The position numbers and the translations under genes are program-made. The notes below the pieces were generated by a model. The model worked only from the letters and a program-made list of their open reading frames with translations, made no database searches and was not told where the DNA came from. Shown in pieces: positions 47,201 through 60,420 of a stretch of DNA of 64,000 nt. This DNA comes from Triops longicaudatus. Taxonomy: Eukaryota > Arthropoda > Branchiopoda > Notostraca > Triopsidae. How positions within the stretch are numbered: position 1 is the stretch's first letter; the number at the start of each line of letters is the position of its first letter. The stretch lies in NCBI GenBank assembly GCA_022885665.1, contig JAGQDJ010000237.1:286-64285 (forward strand), written 5' to 3'.

Positions 47201-50200
47201 GGCACGCATAACAGCTTCTTTAAATATTTCTCTCCCCCAAGTCTCCGGCACTTTTGCCTTCACCCTCCCTCTTTTCACAAGCTGTTGCTATATTCTTTCC
47301 CAAAATTCCTTTTTTTCTCTTTTGGTGAGCTCTTAACGATTTTTTTCGACTCTATCTCTCTCTAAGGGCAGAAAAGTCACACATTTTCGAGTACAAGCGA
47401 AACTTTTTCCTCTCTTTGTCTCTCGATCCTTACGCAATCATAGGGTTAATCTGTCAGAATCTCCCTCAGAATAAGGTTAATCTCCCTACAAGGAATTTTC
47501 TACCAAAGGGGTAATTACCACTGTATATCTCTTCCTTATCTCTTTCTTCCTATTACGCAACAAAGAAATGCAAGAAAGAGCTATTGCCATGCAACTGTTA
47601 CACAAGAACCTTAATCGCCCTAAATTACATCTTCCAACTGTTACAGAGTACAAAGCTATTAGTAGCGTTACTAGCTGAAATTAACCCCAAGAAAATATTA
47701 AAATTTTTATCCCCATTATTAGTAATTAACTACCATTTTCAAGTAAACCAGTAATTAAGGATTGGGGTTCATTTAAAATTAATAAAGGAAAAAATTCAGG
47801 GACGGATGATAAACTTCAATTTAGCCGAAGTTTTTCGTGCATAACAACAGAACTTTAGGAGAGGATTCTTCAGACGTTGACTACCGTGCGACATTTTACG
47901 ACTGGGCTTGTTTCTCATTGCTGTTGAGGGGTGGAAATCCCGTTTTAAAGCAGTTGTTGTACGCTTTTAACTCATTCCGACTCTTTTATATGCTACTAAA
48001 AGTAGAAAGGGGCAGACATAGAACCGAAATTATCTTCAAGCTAGAAAGTTCTTCAGCTTTGGAGCTAGCCCATTTGAGAAGTTAAAACACCTACGTTAAG
48101 ACAGGTGTGTGGGAGTGTTCATAATTGAGGCTCGAACAATGCAGCAATAACTACACGTCAAATTAATGAAGAGCCTGAGCAAAACGGCAATAACGGCCTA
48201 CATTGACATAAAAAACGCAATAAAACACAAAAAGTAATTAAATTAATGCGCTTGAGTTATCACTAATATTTCTTATCCTCCTGCACGAACTGTGAAATGT
48301 TTCAGCACAAATAAACTTGAAAGCCACACAAAAACACCCTCTTCAACTTCTCACTTAAGACTTGCTTATAATGTTGCCAAATATAGAAATCTTTTGCAGA
48401 TTTGGCAAAAGTGCTGATAAGACCAAAAGCAATGCAAATTCGACTAAATTGAGAGATCGAAAAAAACGAGCTGGAGCATAGCTTCAGGCTTATGCTTCCA
48501 AACTATGTTTACTTTTTGTGGTCGTTTTTCTCTTGCACGGATGCGAGGTTTCCCGAAACAACACCGTAAAGAAGTTTCGCGGAATATTTATGTCCAGGTT
48601 TCCAAATCGAGACACACTTCTTCCACATCCATAAATTCATACAGCTCCGAGTTTATTTTTGTGACGCTATCCCATCTTTTCCCCCTTGTGCGTTTTTTGG
48701 CAAAAAGGGATGCACAGAGAAGCAATATACTTTAGGGGTTGTTGGCAGCAATGCAAAGAAGTTTGTCAACTTCAAAGCAAAAACGATCCCCAGATCATAA
48801 TGGAATACTTTATCAAGCTTTTAAAAAGGTCCCTCTTTTCGGCACCGGCGAACTCCAGGAGCCAAGTTAATGCCTTGAAGTGAAGATAAATCGGTTACTT
48901 AACCTTAATAGCAATGAAATACCACTCGCTACAGAATACAGGTGACTGACTATAAACCCTCTAAAGTCAGTTATGGTCCAGATTCCCCTAATACACGCTC
49001 CTTGTCTGTTGTCCATCCAACTCTTTTTTTCTGCACACGCGTCTTTTCTACCTTCCATTAAAACAGAAAAAAGTCGTTGCATTTAAATCAGAATGCTTTC
49101 TTGGGTTAAAAATCAAATTAAGTCTGTCAGTTGGGTTCCTTAAACTCGTTGGGTATAGAAACCACCATGCCTGAACGTAGATACAACCAGCATGCATAGA
49201 ATTACCGGAGAAAAGATATTCCAAACTGAAAGCAATGAATGGACAGGACTCTGTGACGACACTGAAAGAATTAAGTACATTTTTCTTATTATTATTTTTT
49301 ATATACTCCTCCAGAGCATGAAACTAGATCCAATTAACTTCGAACTAACTTCCTTTTATTGTAAACAAAGGGCAACATTCACCTCTCCTTTCTAAGAGAG
49401 ACTGAACTGTATGACTGTTCTGTATTACTGCTTTCGTCAAAATGGGTTATAACACCTTCGGTTGAATTTTCAAGAATTTTTCTCTCGACTGATTCATTTT
49501 GCCACACGCTTAGACTGAACACTCACGGAAATATAGAAATTGTACTTCAGTCAGGCTTCGTATCTTTTCCAAGAGAGGAGAAACACGTAGAAAGAACTTG
49601 TCCAATACTCTCGTATAAGCCAAGTTTGGGCACGACTCGGGCTTCGAAGAACCCAGTGACGAAGTTGGCGAAAAAGAGCGATGGGTTTTATTTATACTTG
49701 GGCGTACTCTACTGGTCCAATTGACTTTGATGACAGCCAAGAGTGTATTTCGGGTAAAGCGAAATGGTCAGTCCAGTCAGCATCGTAAAACTTTCTGCAC
49801 GCCTTCCCGAAAAACTTGCTACGATCAGCCCCACTCCGAAATTAAAAAGAAACAAACAAGCAATGCACCCTTGTTGCTATTCGAACTACATTTTCTCCGC
49901 GATTACGACATTTAACGATGACAATTTCTTAACATGTCTTTAATAAAGATAAAGGTAAAATTTTTCTGTAACATGAAAATGAAACGTCAGGAATCCTAAG
50001 ATGGCAAGATGCTTGCGAAATTTTAGTCCAATTCTTGTCTTCCAACAAATTTTTAATGTTTTCCAGTTTATTTATTGTGGAAGTCTGGAAGCAAAGATCC
50101 TAAATTAACTTTTATTGCAAGGGTAAGACGAAATCTCCCCAATTCGGTGTGAAGATTGGGCATAGCTAAGCAATTCTTTTTTTTTTAAAAAAACTTACTC

Positions 50201-52402
50201 AATACAGCTACTTGTCCAAGCTTGAAGAGTAGGTACGTTCCGAAAAAGCAATTTTGGATCGATATGTCCGATCATATTTGCCTATTTTGTGTGTGTGGGA
50301 AGGTAATATTCATCTAAAACACAAACTTTACAATCTGTATTTACTGAAGAAAATAAATACGCTTAAGATTACGACGATTTATAATCTAAGGGAAGAACTA
50401 CTCAATTGCTAGACTATAGTAAGCACTAGACTAGGCAGAAAAATTTTTTAAAATATTTTTTTAAAATATGTGGGCAAGTTACGTACAGTGGGGCGGAATA
50501 TTGGTGCAAGCACGTACTGTTAATTCCTCTTCGTCGCCGCCTTCTACAAGACCAAACAATTTTTAAACTTGGTGTAATCGATTATACAATTTTTTAAAAA
50601 ACACTTGAAAAGCCCTCATTGCTCAATTTTATACGGAAATAAATATTACACAAGGAAAGCTTTCGACTGACTTTAGGTTCAACTTTACTTTTGTTGACGT
50701 TGATTTTGTTGATTCCTACGACAGACCTTTTTGTTCCTTACAAGGAAAATCCACGGATTTTCATTTCTACGGCGTCACCAACAACACTTTTTTTCGCTGA
50801 AATAAATACAGTATGATAATAATTTAAATGATTCGTGAAAAATGTGTAATAAAAAACAGGTTCCTTATATGAACAATGTAATGTAGTTTGGCTGAATACA
50901 CCATTTGGTTCCGATTCAGGCCTTCAACGATAATTATCCAATTCTTCTCGAAAGGAACTTCTGCAGATTTTTACGTATTAATAGTAATTAGCAATCCAGT
51001 TGTCTTTCGCAAAAACGAACAATTTCAATATTAGATGCATTTCAATATCAGAAAGCGGCTGAAACGGTGGTTGTTCCGACCATAAAAAAACTGCAGGCCT
51101 TAGCTAAGCTTAGGGTTTAACGAAAGCGGTGCCATAACAACCTATGTTTAGGGTAACAATCTGCGATTACTTCAACGTTGGTGATGCTCCATCTATAATT
51201 CGCACATTGCTCTGAATATTTAACTTTCGACGTACCCCGAACTTTAAAGCCATCTGAACTCGAACACATGAGCTTTGCCGTTTCCCGGGGAACGAGGTAA
51301 ATTCATGAGGAATTTAAGTATCGGGCTTAGTTGTCAGCCCTAGTCACGTTTGCTCTGTAATGAACCCTACCCTGTTCAATTATACACCAACGCCTAATGG
51401 ATGGTTTGGTGCAAAACCTGCGAGCCAGACTCCAAATGTCACCCGTGTGGGTCAACCACCTAAGAACATCGCAAGAGTACACTGAAAACATAAATACGTT
51501 AAAAACCAACAGTGGTGCTCATTCCCCATAAAGCTTATGAAGATTTACCTCCCAACCCTTAAAAGTGTCTTGTGGCCTCACAAAAATTAAATTCTTGACA
51601 AAAAAAAAGTAGTTAGTTTTACTGGGACAAGCACAAGCGTTAAAGCAATGCTTCTCTATAATGGGTAAATTACTCAAAATTAGGCACACGTCGTTGTGTA
51701 ACGGAGCCCACTGAGGTTAAATGTCATAAAATTTGGCCTGGAAAGATTCTTTGGCCGAAAAAATTAAATGATAATAACGTTTGTGTTACCAGTCTGTTTA
51801 CTTGTACCTGCAATTACACTGTTTCAAGGTTAGGGGTTATCTAATCGAGGTTTAGGATAATTTTGTATTAAATTATGACTACCAAGGACTTGCTACCTAC
51901 AATCTGTGATGCTGCAGGGAATTTTGGTTAAAAATAATAAAAACAAATCCTGCGACTTCACCAAAACGGTTTAACTTTTCGCCTTCAACTTTTTAAAGAA
52001 TATTTACCTATTGTAATCAATACTATTCACTTTTATTTTACAAATTGACCAAATTAGGCCCATTTTTTTAAGATTTATAAAACTTGGATAAAAAAAATAA
52101 CAGAAAATTTCTTCTTACCATTGTTAACTTGAATCAGCTGCAAACGCTTAACCCTTTGCTTTTAAGAAAATGGCTTCTGTTATTTAAGTAAAAAATGTAA
52201 ATGAAGCGATCAGCAGAAACCGAGTGAATTGAACCTTGAAACGCAAAGTCCTTTTCATATTCGCACTTGGGTGCACTACTTACGGTTTCCGGGAATACGT
52301 TAATTGTGTCTTTCCAGTGGTTTGAACTTCAATAAGCTTCTAATTCTTGAGTTCGGGTCTTCGTAGTCTTTCCCATCGCAAGTCGTGCCTTCCATTCGCT
52401 TT

Positions 52403-52437
<35 letters not shown>

Positions 52438-54600
52438 AAAAGGATCATTTCCGCGCTCGAAGGTCGCTTCGCCTTAAGAGTGGAATTCGTAGTTGAAAAA
52501 AAGCCGACATTCTCTTTTAATGCACGGAAAAGCATTTGAATACGATTTCCTTACCTGTAAAAATCGATTCCTTAATTGCAGGTCGCTTCTTTTATGATTA
52601 TGCCATAACAAAGGGAGAGTTTTAACAATAGCTTAAAAAAAAAGAAAAGAAAATGGACAACCCCACTAGAAAGTTGTCCTGAATTTAATCGATTTTAGTA
52701 CATACTTGAATCCCAATTAATTTTTTACTCTCTCCCTGGTGGAGCACATCCATAATAAGTGCAGAATTGCTGAGTTGAAAGAGTTCCATTCTTTGCTCCA
52801 CTTTCCATTCTTCTTTTCAGGAAAAGGTGGTCTTTATTAGATGCACACTTCCGGGCAGAAATAATTATGTTAGAATTGCGCGGAGATGGTGTTCTTCATT
52901 GTAGCGAAGAAACGATTTAGCAGTCAATATCGAGTTACCAACTTTTGCCGGTTGGCATGTTTTATGACTTTTTTGCTGACTTCTCGCTGCTGGTCTGGCA
53001 AGAACAGAAATAATTTGCTAGCATTAAGAAATAATCAAGCGGGCCAATTCCTTTGAGAATGGTGATCACCTTTCCGTCTTCATTAAAGTATATTTTATGG
53101 CAAATTAGCTCCCACAGCAGCCTTTAATTTGTTAACGAACTTCTCTTATTCGTCAATACTTCACTGCAAAGTATTCTTTCTTCTAAAAACTAGCAAGCAC
53201 AGTAAAGAAACTTTACTTTTTGCTGTGATCTAATTGAGACACTAAGAAGTCGAAGTTTTAAGTTCAGTAGACGTCAAGCTTTCTATAGGTTAGTTGCAAC
53301 TTAACTGTTTCTAGATTGTTCAATATTTTTTTCACAAGCAAACGCTTTGTAGCTTGCAGTAAAAAGTGCCAAGTAATAACGGACGCATTGAGTTCAGAAT
53401 AGGAGCCAATTATTCGTTTATCTGGAAGAAAAGACGCACTCCGGGGTTCAGGTTTCACGCGCTGGTACACTTGGGAAGATTGGATTTGTTTCCTGATCTC
53501 CAGAGGTAAGACTATCTACGGAAGTACGTCGAAGTAACGGTTCTTACATAACCGGACTAGGCTCCCAGCCAAAAGGAAGAAAATATATCCAAAAATTTCA
53601 ATCATATGGAAATACCATTTCTGTCTCTCTTGTTACTCTTTTTGAATAAGAAAAAAGGATTCAATGTTCCCTTCTTACCATGGATCTCATATTTCTCAAG
53701 ATTATCAGTCTTTTTGTCGGTTTATTTCTAAATTTTTTTTTTTGCTTTCATTATACCAGCTTCCCGTGTATTAAAGTTCAGCTATATAAAGTGATATTCT
53801 GCATTTTATTCTATAGTAAGTGTATAGTGTAGTACACTACATTATATGTATCATGTATATGTCTACTGTAGATTTCCTACGTATATTCACTAGTGCAATA
53901 TAAAGTACTATTCAACTTGCAGCGTTCAGGTATTCATAAAGCTATTTCGTAAATAAAAAAATTCGGATACCTCTAAGTGTGCATGTTTTTTGGACGTGGA
54001 GTAATATTCCTGCTTAATTGTATATCAAAATTTTTCTTTTTAGAAAACCCAATAACAAGGTATTAAAATATGCCTAATATGTGAATCAATTTACTAACGT
54101 AGAAAATAAAGTCGCCTGAAAGACGTTGCGTGTCTGTCGATGAAACCGATCAATAAGCAAGATTCAATTAGGTACGTAATTAGCAGCCAGAACAATGGAG
54201 GACATTACAAACTGGCATAATAGTGTGTTTCGTCACGCAAAGAAGGTTTCAGGCGTAGATAGGCGGAGCTGTGGGGCTTATCTTTACTGTCTATGGAATC
54301 TTTCGTTAATTAGGGTAGAATTTTTCTATAAATCTGCCAAAAGCACACCGGAATGAGTCGCCATTATGCGCCTTGTTTCCCCATGCTTCATGGGAACGCA
54401 ACGTTTATCAGGGACAGAACCGAACACTTCTTTACCGATAAGGGGCTATTTAAAGTCGGGTTTGTTGCTACAGTTTCAAAAACGAAAAGTGATGTGTGAA
54501 ATGCTCCGGTGTTTGGTTTCTAGAAAGAAGGAAATATGTAAACGCAACGTCATATAATTTTCACGTGAGTTTAAGTAATAAGGTAGATTAGTGATTGATA
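41226..54600. other. Gene desert, no gene recognised
   Basis: 13 kb in which no protein family could be recognised. Minor structure: a hairpin TGTGACC/GGTCACA at 41736-41765, triplicated AGTACTAT at 41801-41836, a 29-base T run at 52405-52433 and a hairpin TAGTGTA/TACACTA at 53825-53839. Open frames of 132 codons (42216-42614) and 111 codons (42376-42711, minus) overlap and have no family resemblance. Confidence 0.45.
52405..52433. repeat. Poly(T) run of 29 bases
   Basis: Uninterrupted T homopolymer followed by ATAAAAAAGG. It could be a poly(A) tail seen from the other strand, but no retrotransposon body was recognised beside it. Confidence 0.8.
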
Positions 54601-54707
54601 ATTGCCAAGTTTTTCGATAATCTCTTTCTTTTAGACACACTTTTAAAGAGCAGAACAAATTGTCTTCAACGCTTTGAACTAAAATAGTAGCTTTGTACGG
54701 CTAACGT

Positions 54708-55990
54708 TTGCGAGACAGAGAATGTACGCTGTATAATTCCTATCAGCAGAAAGGACTGGGAAAATTTGCCCAACGCTTAGACATCATGAAAAATATAGTT
54801 TCCCTAGCTAAAATAACAAAAATTGTAGACCGTCTCCCGCCCATAAAAGCACCTGGCATAGACTCAATACAGTCAACCATGATTAAAAAGACATGGGAAG
54901 TAATTGGCAGTTATATTACTGATGACTTCAAAGGAAAGCTAAAACTAAGACACTTCCCCACTCTTTGGAATGTTGCGAAGTTTCTACCAATTCTTAAACC
55001 CGGAAAATCAGATTATGCAACTTTTAAAAGCTATAGACCTATTTCTTGAGGAAAAACGTATTGCCCTTCTTTAGTGCATCTGAAAAATATTAGAAAAAGT
55101 TAAGGCATAACCTAGAAGCAAATAACCTACTACCCAGGCATCAATCTGCTTTTCGTTAAAAGAAAATCAGCGACAAGCGCATTAATCACGCTTTCGGATA
55201 CGATTCTTACCGGTTTCGACAATTCCAAAGTAGCAACAGCACTTCTTGTAGACATAGAAGGGGTGTTCAACAGCGTTAATCATAAGAAGTTTCTAAAAAA
55301 AAAATAAGAAAGAAAAAGCGTCCATTGTCCAGCGTATAGATTCTCCAAAATGCCCTGAAAAATCTTAAAATTTTAGTATTGAAATAAGAAACAATTTGAG
55401 TCTCATAGCTCCAAGGAGCAAAACGGAACGGATAAATTTCTTGAGGAAAAGATCTTCAGAATCTACCACTCTGCCATGAACGGTCTTAACACGCAGCTCA
55501 CCTAAAACATAAGAGAAGTTTTGTCGTCAACAGGCTTCGAAAGCTAATTAAGGCTATCCCGGCTATCAAAATCAATCAACTTAGGACATTAGGACTCTCG
55601 TATACTCAACTATAATTTACGGCATTCCAGCATGGAATAACATATGACTGTCTTCCCTGGCCTCCATACGTACTCCCCATCGCCAAACCTTGTCGCTAGT
55701 TACAGGTGCTCATAAAACAACCCCCACTACTTGTTTAGAAGTTGAAACGGGCATCTTCCCCTTACATCAGGCAACAACAAAAAAAGTTATCTTTCGGCCT
55801 ACATTATTCCTTCCCTCCCACCTGAGAAGTTAAACATAAGAGATATATACCAACATCGTTGGATCAAATCTTAAGGTTCATCTGCAACATTCAAACAACG
55901 TTAGAAGCCCTGAAAAGATTTAAAACATTTTCTGAAATTTGTGGATACAGAAATGGAATGGAACACCATCCAGTTAAAAAGACGTAAATG
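54708..55990 (+). pseudogene. Degraded non-LTR retrotransposon (I/R1-like), reverse transcriptase pieces
   Basis: The first open piece (54708-55049) encodes KIVDRLPPIKAPGIDSIQST and KPGKSDYATFKSYRPIS, the N-terminal blocks of a LINE reverse transcriptase. After a stop, a second piece (about 55166-55308) gives SATSALITLSDTILTGFDNS, then VATALLVDIEGVFNSVNHKK, with the motif A aspartate. The YxDD block is not found. Only about 0.3 kb later, YGIPAWN (about 55616-55640) and QTLSLVTGAHKTTP...LEVETGIFPLHQ (about 55683-55770) represent the region beyond the polymerase. About 1 kb appears to be deleted internally, and stops and frameshifts are frequent. Inactive relic. The 5' half with ORF1 and endonuclease is missing. 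Confidence 0.8.
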
Positions 55991-56334
55991 TAGTCCCTTA
56001 CTCTAAACAAATCTGCAAATTACTGCTCCCAGGAAAATTATCTCTATAATTATCCAACTGCAATAATTCCATTTCGCAACTAAATCGTATTTTTTTTTAA
56101 TCAAAAGAGCAGAAATTCCTTTTTGTAATGCAAAGAACAGCAGGCATTAATTAGGCCCTTTTTTACATTTGTGGAAAATTTAATAGTAAGAAATGTCGGA
56201 ACCTTTCCCGCTATAAGCGAATTCACTGTTAAAATTAAATAAAAGCTAAAAAAATGTCGTATCATCTTGAAAACTTCCCAGCAACAATGGCCCCCGAAAC
56301 CTCACTATGTAACTATTTATATTACACTCCATAA

Positions 56335-56350
56335 CGGCCTTTGAAGGCCG
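56335..56350. repeat. Near-perfect GC palindrome
   Basis: CGGCCTT, TG, AAGGCCG: 7-bp arms with a two-base centre, about 100 bp from the minisatellite at 56456. Confidence 0.7.
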
Positions 56351-56455
56351 AATGTGATTTAATGGATGTCGCGGATAGAAACCGCGAGGGACAAGTTTAA
56401 ACTGCCCGCGGTCCACCGTGACATGCCAATCATCGGTCGGCCCTGGAGTGCATAT

Positions 56456-56575
56456 GTTCAAGGCTAAAGGAGTGCCTAAGTTCAAAGCTAAGGGAGTGCC
56501 TAGGTTCAAGGCCAGGGAAGCGCCTGGGTTCAAGGCCAAAGGAGCACTTAGGTTGAATGCTGGGGGAGTTTAATT
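56456..56575. repeat. 24-bp minisatellite, four to five units
   Basis: Units starting GTTCAAGGCTAAAGGAGTGC lie at 56456, 56480, 56504 and 56528, with a decayed fifth at 56552. The 24-bp period is a multiple of three. On the minus strand a 97-codon frame (56246-56539) translates it as eight-residue repeats (ALNLGTPL). No family is recognised for that frame. Confidence 0.85.
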
Positions 56576-59500
56576 AGTTGTGACAGAGCAGGCAGAATGA
56601 ATACACGTTAACATTTTTTGCCCCTTGTTTTGTAGTGTATTGCTGGCCCTTGTTTTTTGTGTATTGCATTTAGCTGAAGTCAATAAATTACTTTAGTGAA
56701 AAGTATAGTTCCCTCTCATCGAAAGCAAGTTGCATCGGTGACAATGGAATTCAACATTATTAAAATTTCCACCCAATTCATTATGTACGTCAACGAGCTC
56801 AGCTTATGCCGGTGATTCTAAATAAAAAACTGGAAAAAATCGTGGAGCCGGATAATAATAAAAAAGGTTTGCGAATTCAACCCCTTCTTCTTCGTCTTTT
56901 CATTCCCTTACTCTCCTTTTGCATAGTCTTTTTTCAAGACCCAAATATTGTGCTCGATCTCTTCGGTCGATTTCACCATCTTGGTTTCTAATAAAGCTAA
57001 AGCAGAAGACATCTTTTGGTTTGTGTATGGCCAATTTTTATCAATCTCTCCTTGTCATTTGAGTTTTCATGTTGACCACAATCGCCGAAAGGGGAGATTT
57101 ACCGCGGAGTCGTTGAAGAGTCAAACGATTCGCGTAGAAAAAGAGAAAATAAGGCTATTTTCGTTCCACAAAGTTCCTTAAGCAAGGTGAGAGAATTATA
57201 AGTGGACAGAGAGTTTTTCATTGTCTTTGCATTGTCTTTCTCATGAAAGGTTTTTTGCCTTCATTTCTTGCTCTTGGGGGAAGGAAAAAGATAGCGTGAC
57301 TGCAAATAAAGGAGCAAAGCTGGGGAAAGCTTGAGTGGCAGAACCAATGGCCATGAGAAGACGAAAGAAGTTGCAAACTGACGAACGAAATTTGTTGCGT
57401 GATGATGAGTCTTGTATTGTTTGCTTCCATTTGAGGCAGATGGACTTTAAAACTTATTCCGACGACAAAGGAGAACAAGAGACAGAAAGGGTTTTGTTGA
57501 CACCGTAAGCGGCTTAGAAAAGTGGGTTAGTAATAAGTCACGTGGTGCTATTACGTGCCCTGCGGGCATGGACAAAGATGTAAATGAGCTTTAATGGGCC
57601 AGAAAAAGTGCTTTTGTTGGGTCAAAGGCTTTTAAGGCGAGTCTTTTCATCTAGGAAATCAAAAACGAAGTCTTGGATCATGCTTGGCGGAAACGTAATT
57701 AACTTTATGGAGTCGATTAAAGGAGACAATTACGAGACTGAACTACTTTCAGCACGGTTACAAGAGTGCTGTATTGTTTTAGTATGTTTAGTGCATACTT
57801 CTGATTTTATTATTGTTTCTCTCAACATAGGTGTACCTTAAACCTGAAACCATAAGTACCGTTCACTCGACAATATTGAATTGTTGCCTTCTTGGTACTT
57901 CAATGAAGCTACCGGAAACTTTTCGTTTTTGATGATGCAATGAGAATTTTCCATGTAACACATTTAACCCACTTTTAACTCACCTTAAATAAAAGCAAAC
58001 TTCATAGAACTTATTCTACATTATGCATAGTTTCGGCGGCTCTTGTTCAAGTAATTGTCCAACTGTAGAGGGTTTTAAGCATTGATAACAAAAATATGTT
58101 ACTTTTCCATGGATGGGAGGAAAATGTTTCCTTTTAGGTGCGACAGTAATTAGATACTAAAAACCTGTTCAGTACAAAGGGAAGTCCGAATCGTCTCTGA
58201 GTTAATTGGATAGTCAGAATTAATCGTCAGTAGAAATACGGGTGATTTTCTTGGCTATATTTAAAAATAAACTAAATACATTTTATAGACTTGTATATAG
58301 ACATTTATATAGACTTCTCTGAAATGTTAGATGTATGATGCCAAGTTTCTTTCTCTTGGCTACGAAAATTATTTTCTCAAGTTACTTGTCGTTCCTTCAA
58401 TAATTTTACTTCTTATTTTCTGGGTAGGGAGACGAAATTTAATTTGGCCGAAAACGAGCACATACATGAAGAAAATTTCAAAGGCACGGGACGGAATGAA
58501 CGTCTTTGCACCAGATTCGGACCCCCAAAAACGATTAAAAACCAGGACATTACCCTATTTTCGGGTTAAAATCGTTGACAATAATAAAAAGTATCGCAAA
58601 CTGACTATAAATCGATAAAGAAGATACTAAAAATGTATTGGCTACAAAACAATTAAGTCTGAAAAGTGCCTTCCATTGTGCAATCAAATCAGAATTATGA
58701 ACAACTTCATTGCACTAATTCTTTACTTTATGGCTGTTATGGATGTTAGATAATTGTTGGACGTTAACATCTAGACATTTCTCAAACTTTAGCTACCATT
58801 GCTTGAAGGTACAGTTGAAAAAAAATGGAGACATCAACTTTGAGATTAAGCTTGTTTGGGTCGACTCTTTTTATTGTTTAGGATTTCGTATTAGGATTTT
58901 CCGCACAACTACGGAAAAAATTGCAAATGAAGTACCAGGAACACGATAAATGGGTTGACAGGCTTGGAACAACTGTTATTTATTTTTCAGAGAGGGAGAT
59001 AAAAAAGCCAAGAAAAACAGGTCATCGTTGGATGTTTAACAACAAGAGGAGTGCTTCCTAAAAAAAAGACCAAGTTTCCACAAGTTTTAGCGATGAAATC
59101 TGACATCCGTAAGAGTAAACAAGTCCGACATTACGGTTTCTTTGTCTCGTGAGATGGCGCGCGTGAGGATGAGATAGGAGAAAAAAAGCGGAAAGTATTT
59201 TTTATCTCCAGCAGTGAAGCGTTGTAGGTGGCGCTAGTGGGAGATGCACGATAACGCTGTTTGTGCCAACATGTTGAGCTTTATTATTTTCAAGAGTTGG
59301 AGCCTGAGAGAAAGGCAAAGAGAAAAATTGAGTATGAAGAAGTTTTCCTTCAAGAGCATGCTAAAGTAAAGAACTGGACGCGAAACATGCAAACGTGGAC
59401 GACGTGTTAGCGCTTTGTATGGAAATGAAGTCGGCAATGCCTTTAGCCAGACTTTCGAAATGGCGTTCCGCTTGATTGCTAGCAAAATGTTTCGTTTGAA

Positions 59501-59817
59501 AAGGCAACATTTTGACTTTTTGCAAAAGAGTTTTTCATTGTTGAGCAGTCGAACAGTTTTTGTGAACGGACGGTGACAGACTTGCAGTGTGAGGCTGTCC
59601 AGTAAGCTTATTCACGTGTCTTTCAGGAAAGAATAGCGAGCGGAATATACTGGACCGCTATCTAAGGTTTAACGTCATTTCGCTTTGTTTTTTTTTCTTA
59701 GAATAGTCAAAAAGAAATTGACAATCGTTTTCTCTGCCATGCGCCCATTTTTTTCTCACCGTTTTGTTGCTAAAACTGGCTTTGCAGTTTTTAAAAGGAT
59801 GGCATAACTAAACATAG
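56576..59817. other. Gene desert, no gene recognised
   Basis: Scattered open frames of 60-95 codons (for example 58331-58618) show no family motifs and no splice-site support. Confidence 0.45.
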
Positions 59818-59995
59818 CCTGTAAGCTTAACCTAACTTTACTTGGCTTGACATAACGTAACTAACCTAACCTAATTCAACTGACAAGTTAACAATCGGCT
59901 TAAATTTAATAAAAGAAAGAAAATAAAGTTAGGGCTAGTTAAGTTTGGTTAAGGTAGGCTAAGTTTAATTAGGTTAGTTTAATTTTCGCTTGGTT
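59818..59995. repeat. CCTAA/TTAGG tract with strand switch
   Basis: CCTAA-type words fill about 59830-59880 and TTAGG-type words about 59927-59990. They are separated by an A-rich centre, giving an inverted arrangement like that at 16861-17097. Confidence 0.6.
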
Positions 59996-60129
59996 GTAAT
60001 ATAGGCTAAGAAAATCTGGACATGTAAATTTGTTGCAGATCATGTAGAAAAGTTCGAGCAATTTATTATATGTAAATATAAATAAAAAAAAATAAAAAAA
60101 ACAAGTAAATCTAGTACCAGCAGAATGTT

Positions 60130-60420
60130 GGTTCAGGGGAGGAGGTTCGAATTTTTTTTTTTCATATTCTTTTTTTTACGCTTCGGGTTTTCCTGTCTAT
60201 CCATTATAAAATAAGATTTCTGGGAGGTTAATAATCACCCTGGGTGGTACCAACTGACTGAAATTACAACATCATTTATAGAATTTATTGGTAAATATTA
60301 ATTGAAAGTTTAAATTATTTTGGTCTTCCGTAAAAGCGAAGTCTTTGCGAAAGAACCGGCTAAATCAATGCTTGTCATAAGTGCATTGAAAGCCTTCTTT
60401 ACTTGTGTGAGTACATGGAA
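60130..60420. mobile_element. Dispersed repeat, copy 2
   Basis: Diverged relative of 27958-28380 in the same orientation. Shared blocks are GGTTC-GGGG, CCATTATAAAATAAGATTTC, GGAGGTTAATAATC, TCTTCCGTAAAAGCGAAG and ACTTGTGTGA. The left terminus seen in copy 1 is not preserved here. Confidence 0.5.

Noticed and set aside
47084..47278. 64-codon minus frame with protein-like composition
   Set aside because: It starts at GTG, has no recognised motif and sits in a purine-biased strand that inflates charged residues.
52329..52535. Poly(T) at 52405-52433 as the tail of a retrotransposed gene copy
   Set aside because: No recognisable gene body or target duplication beside it.
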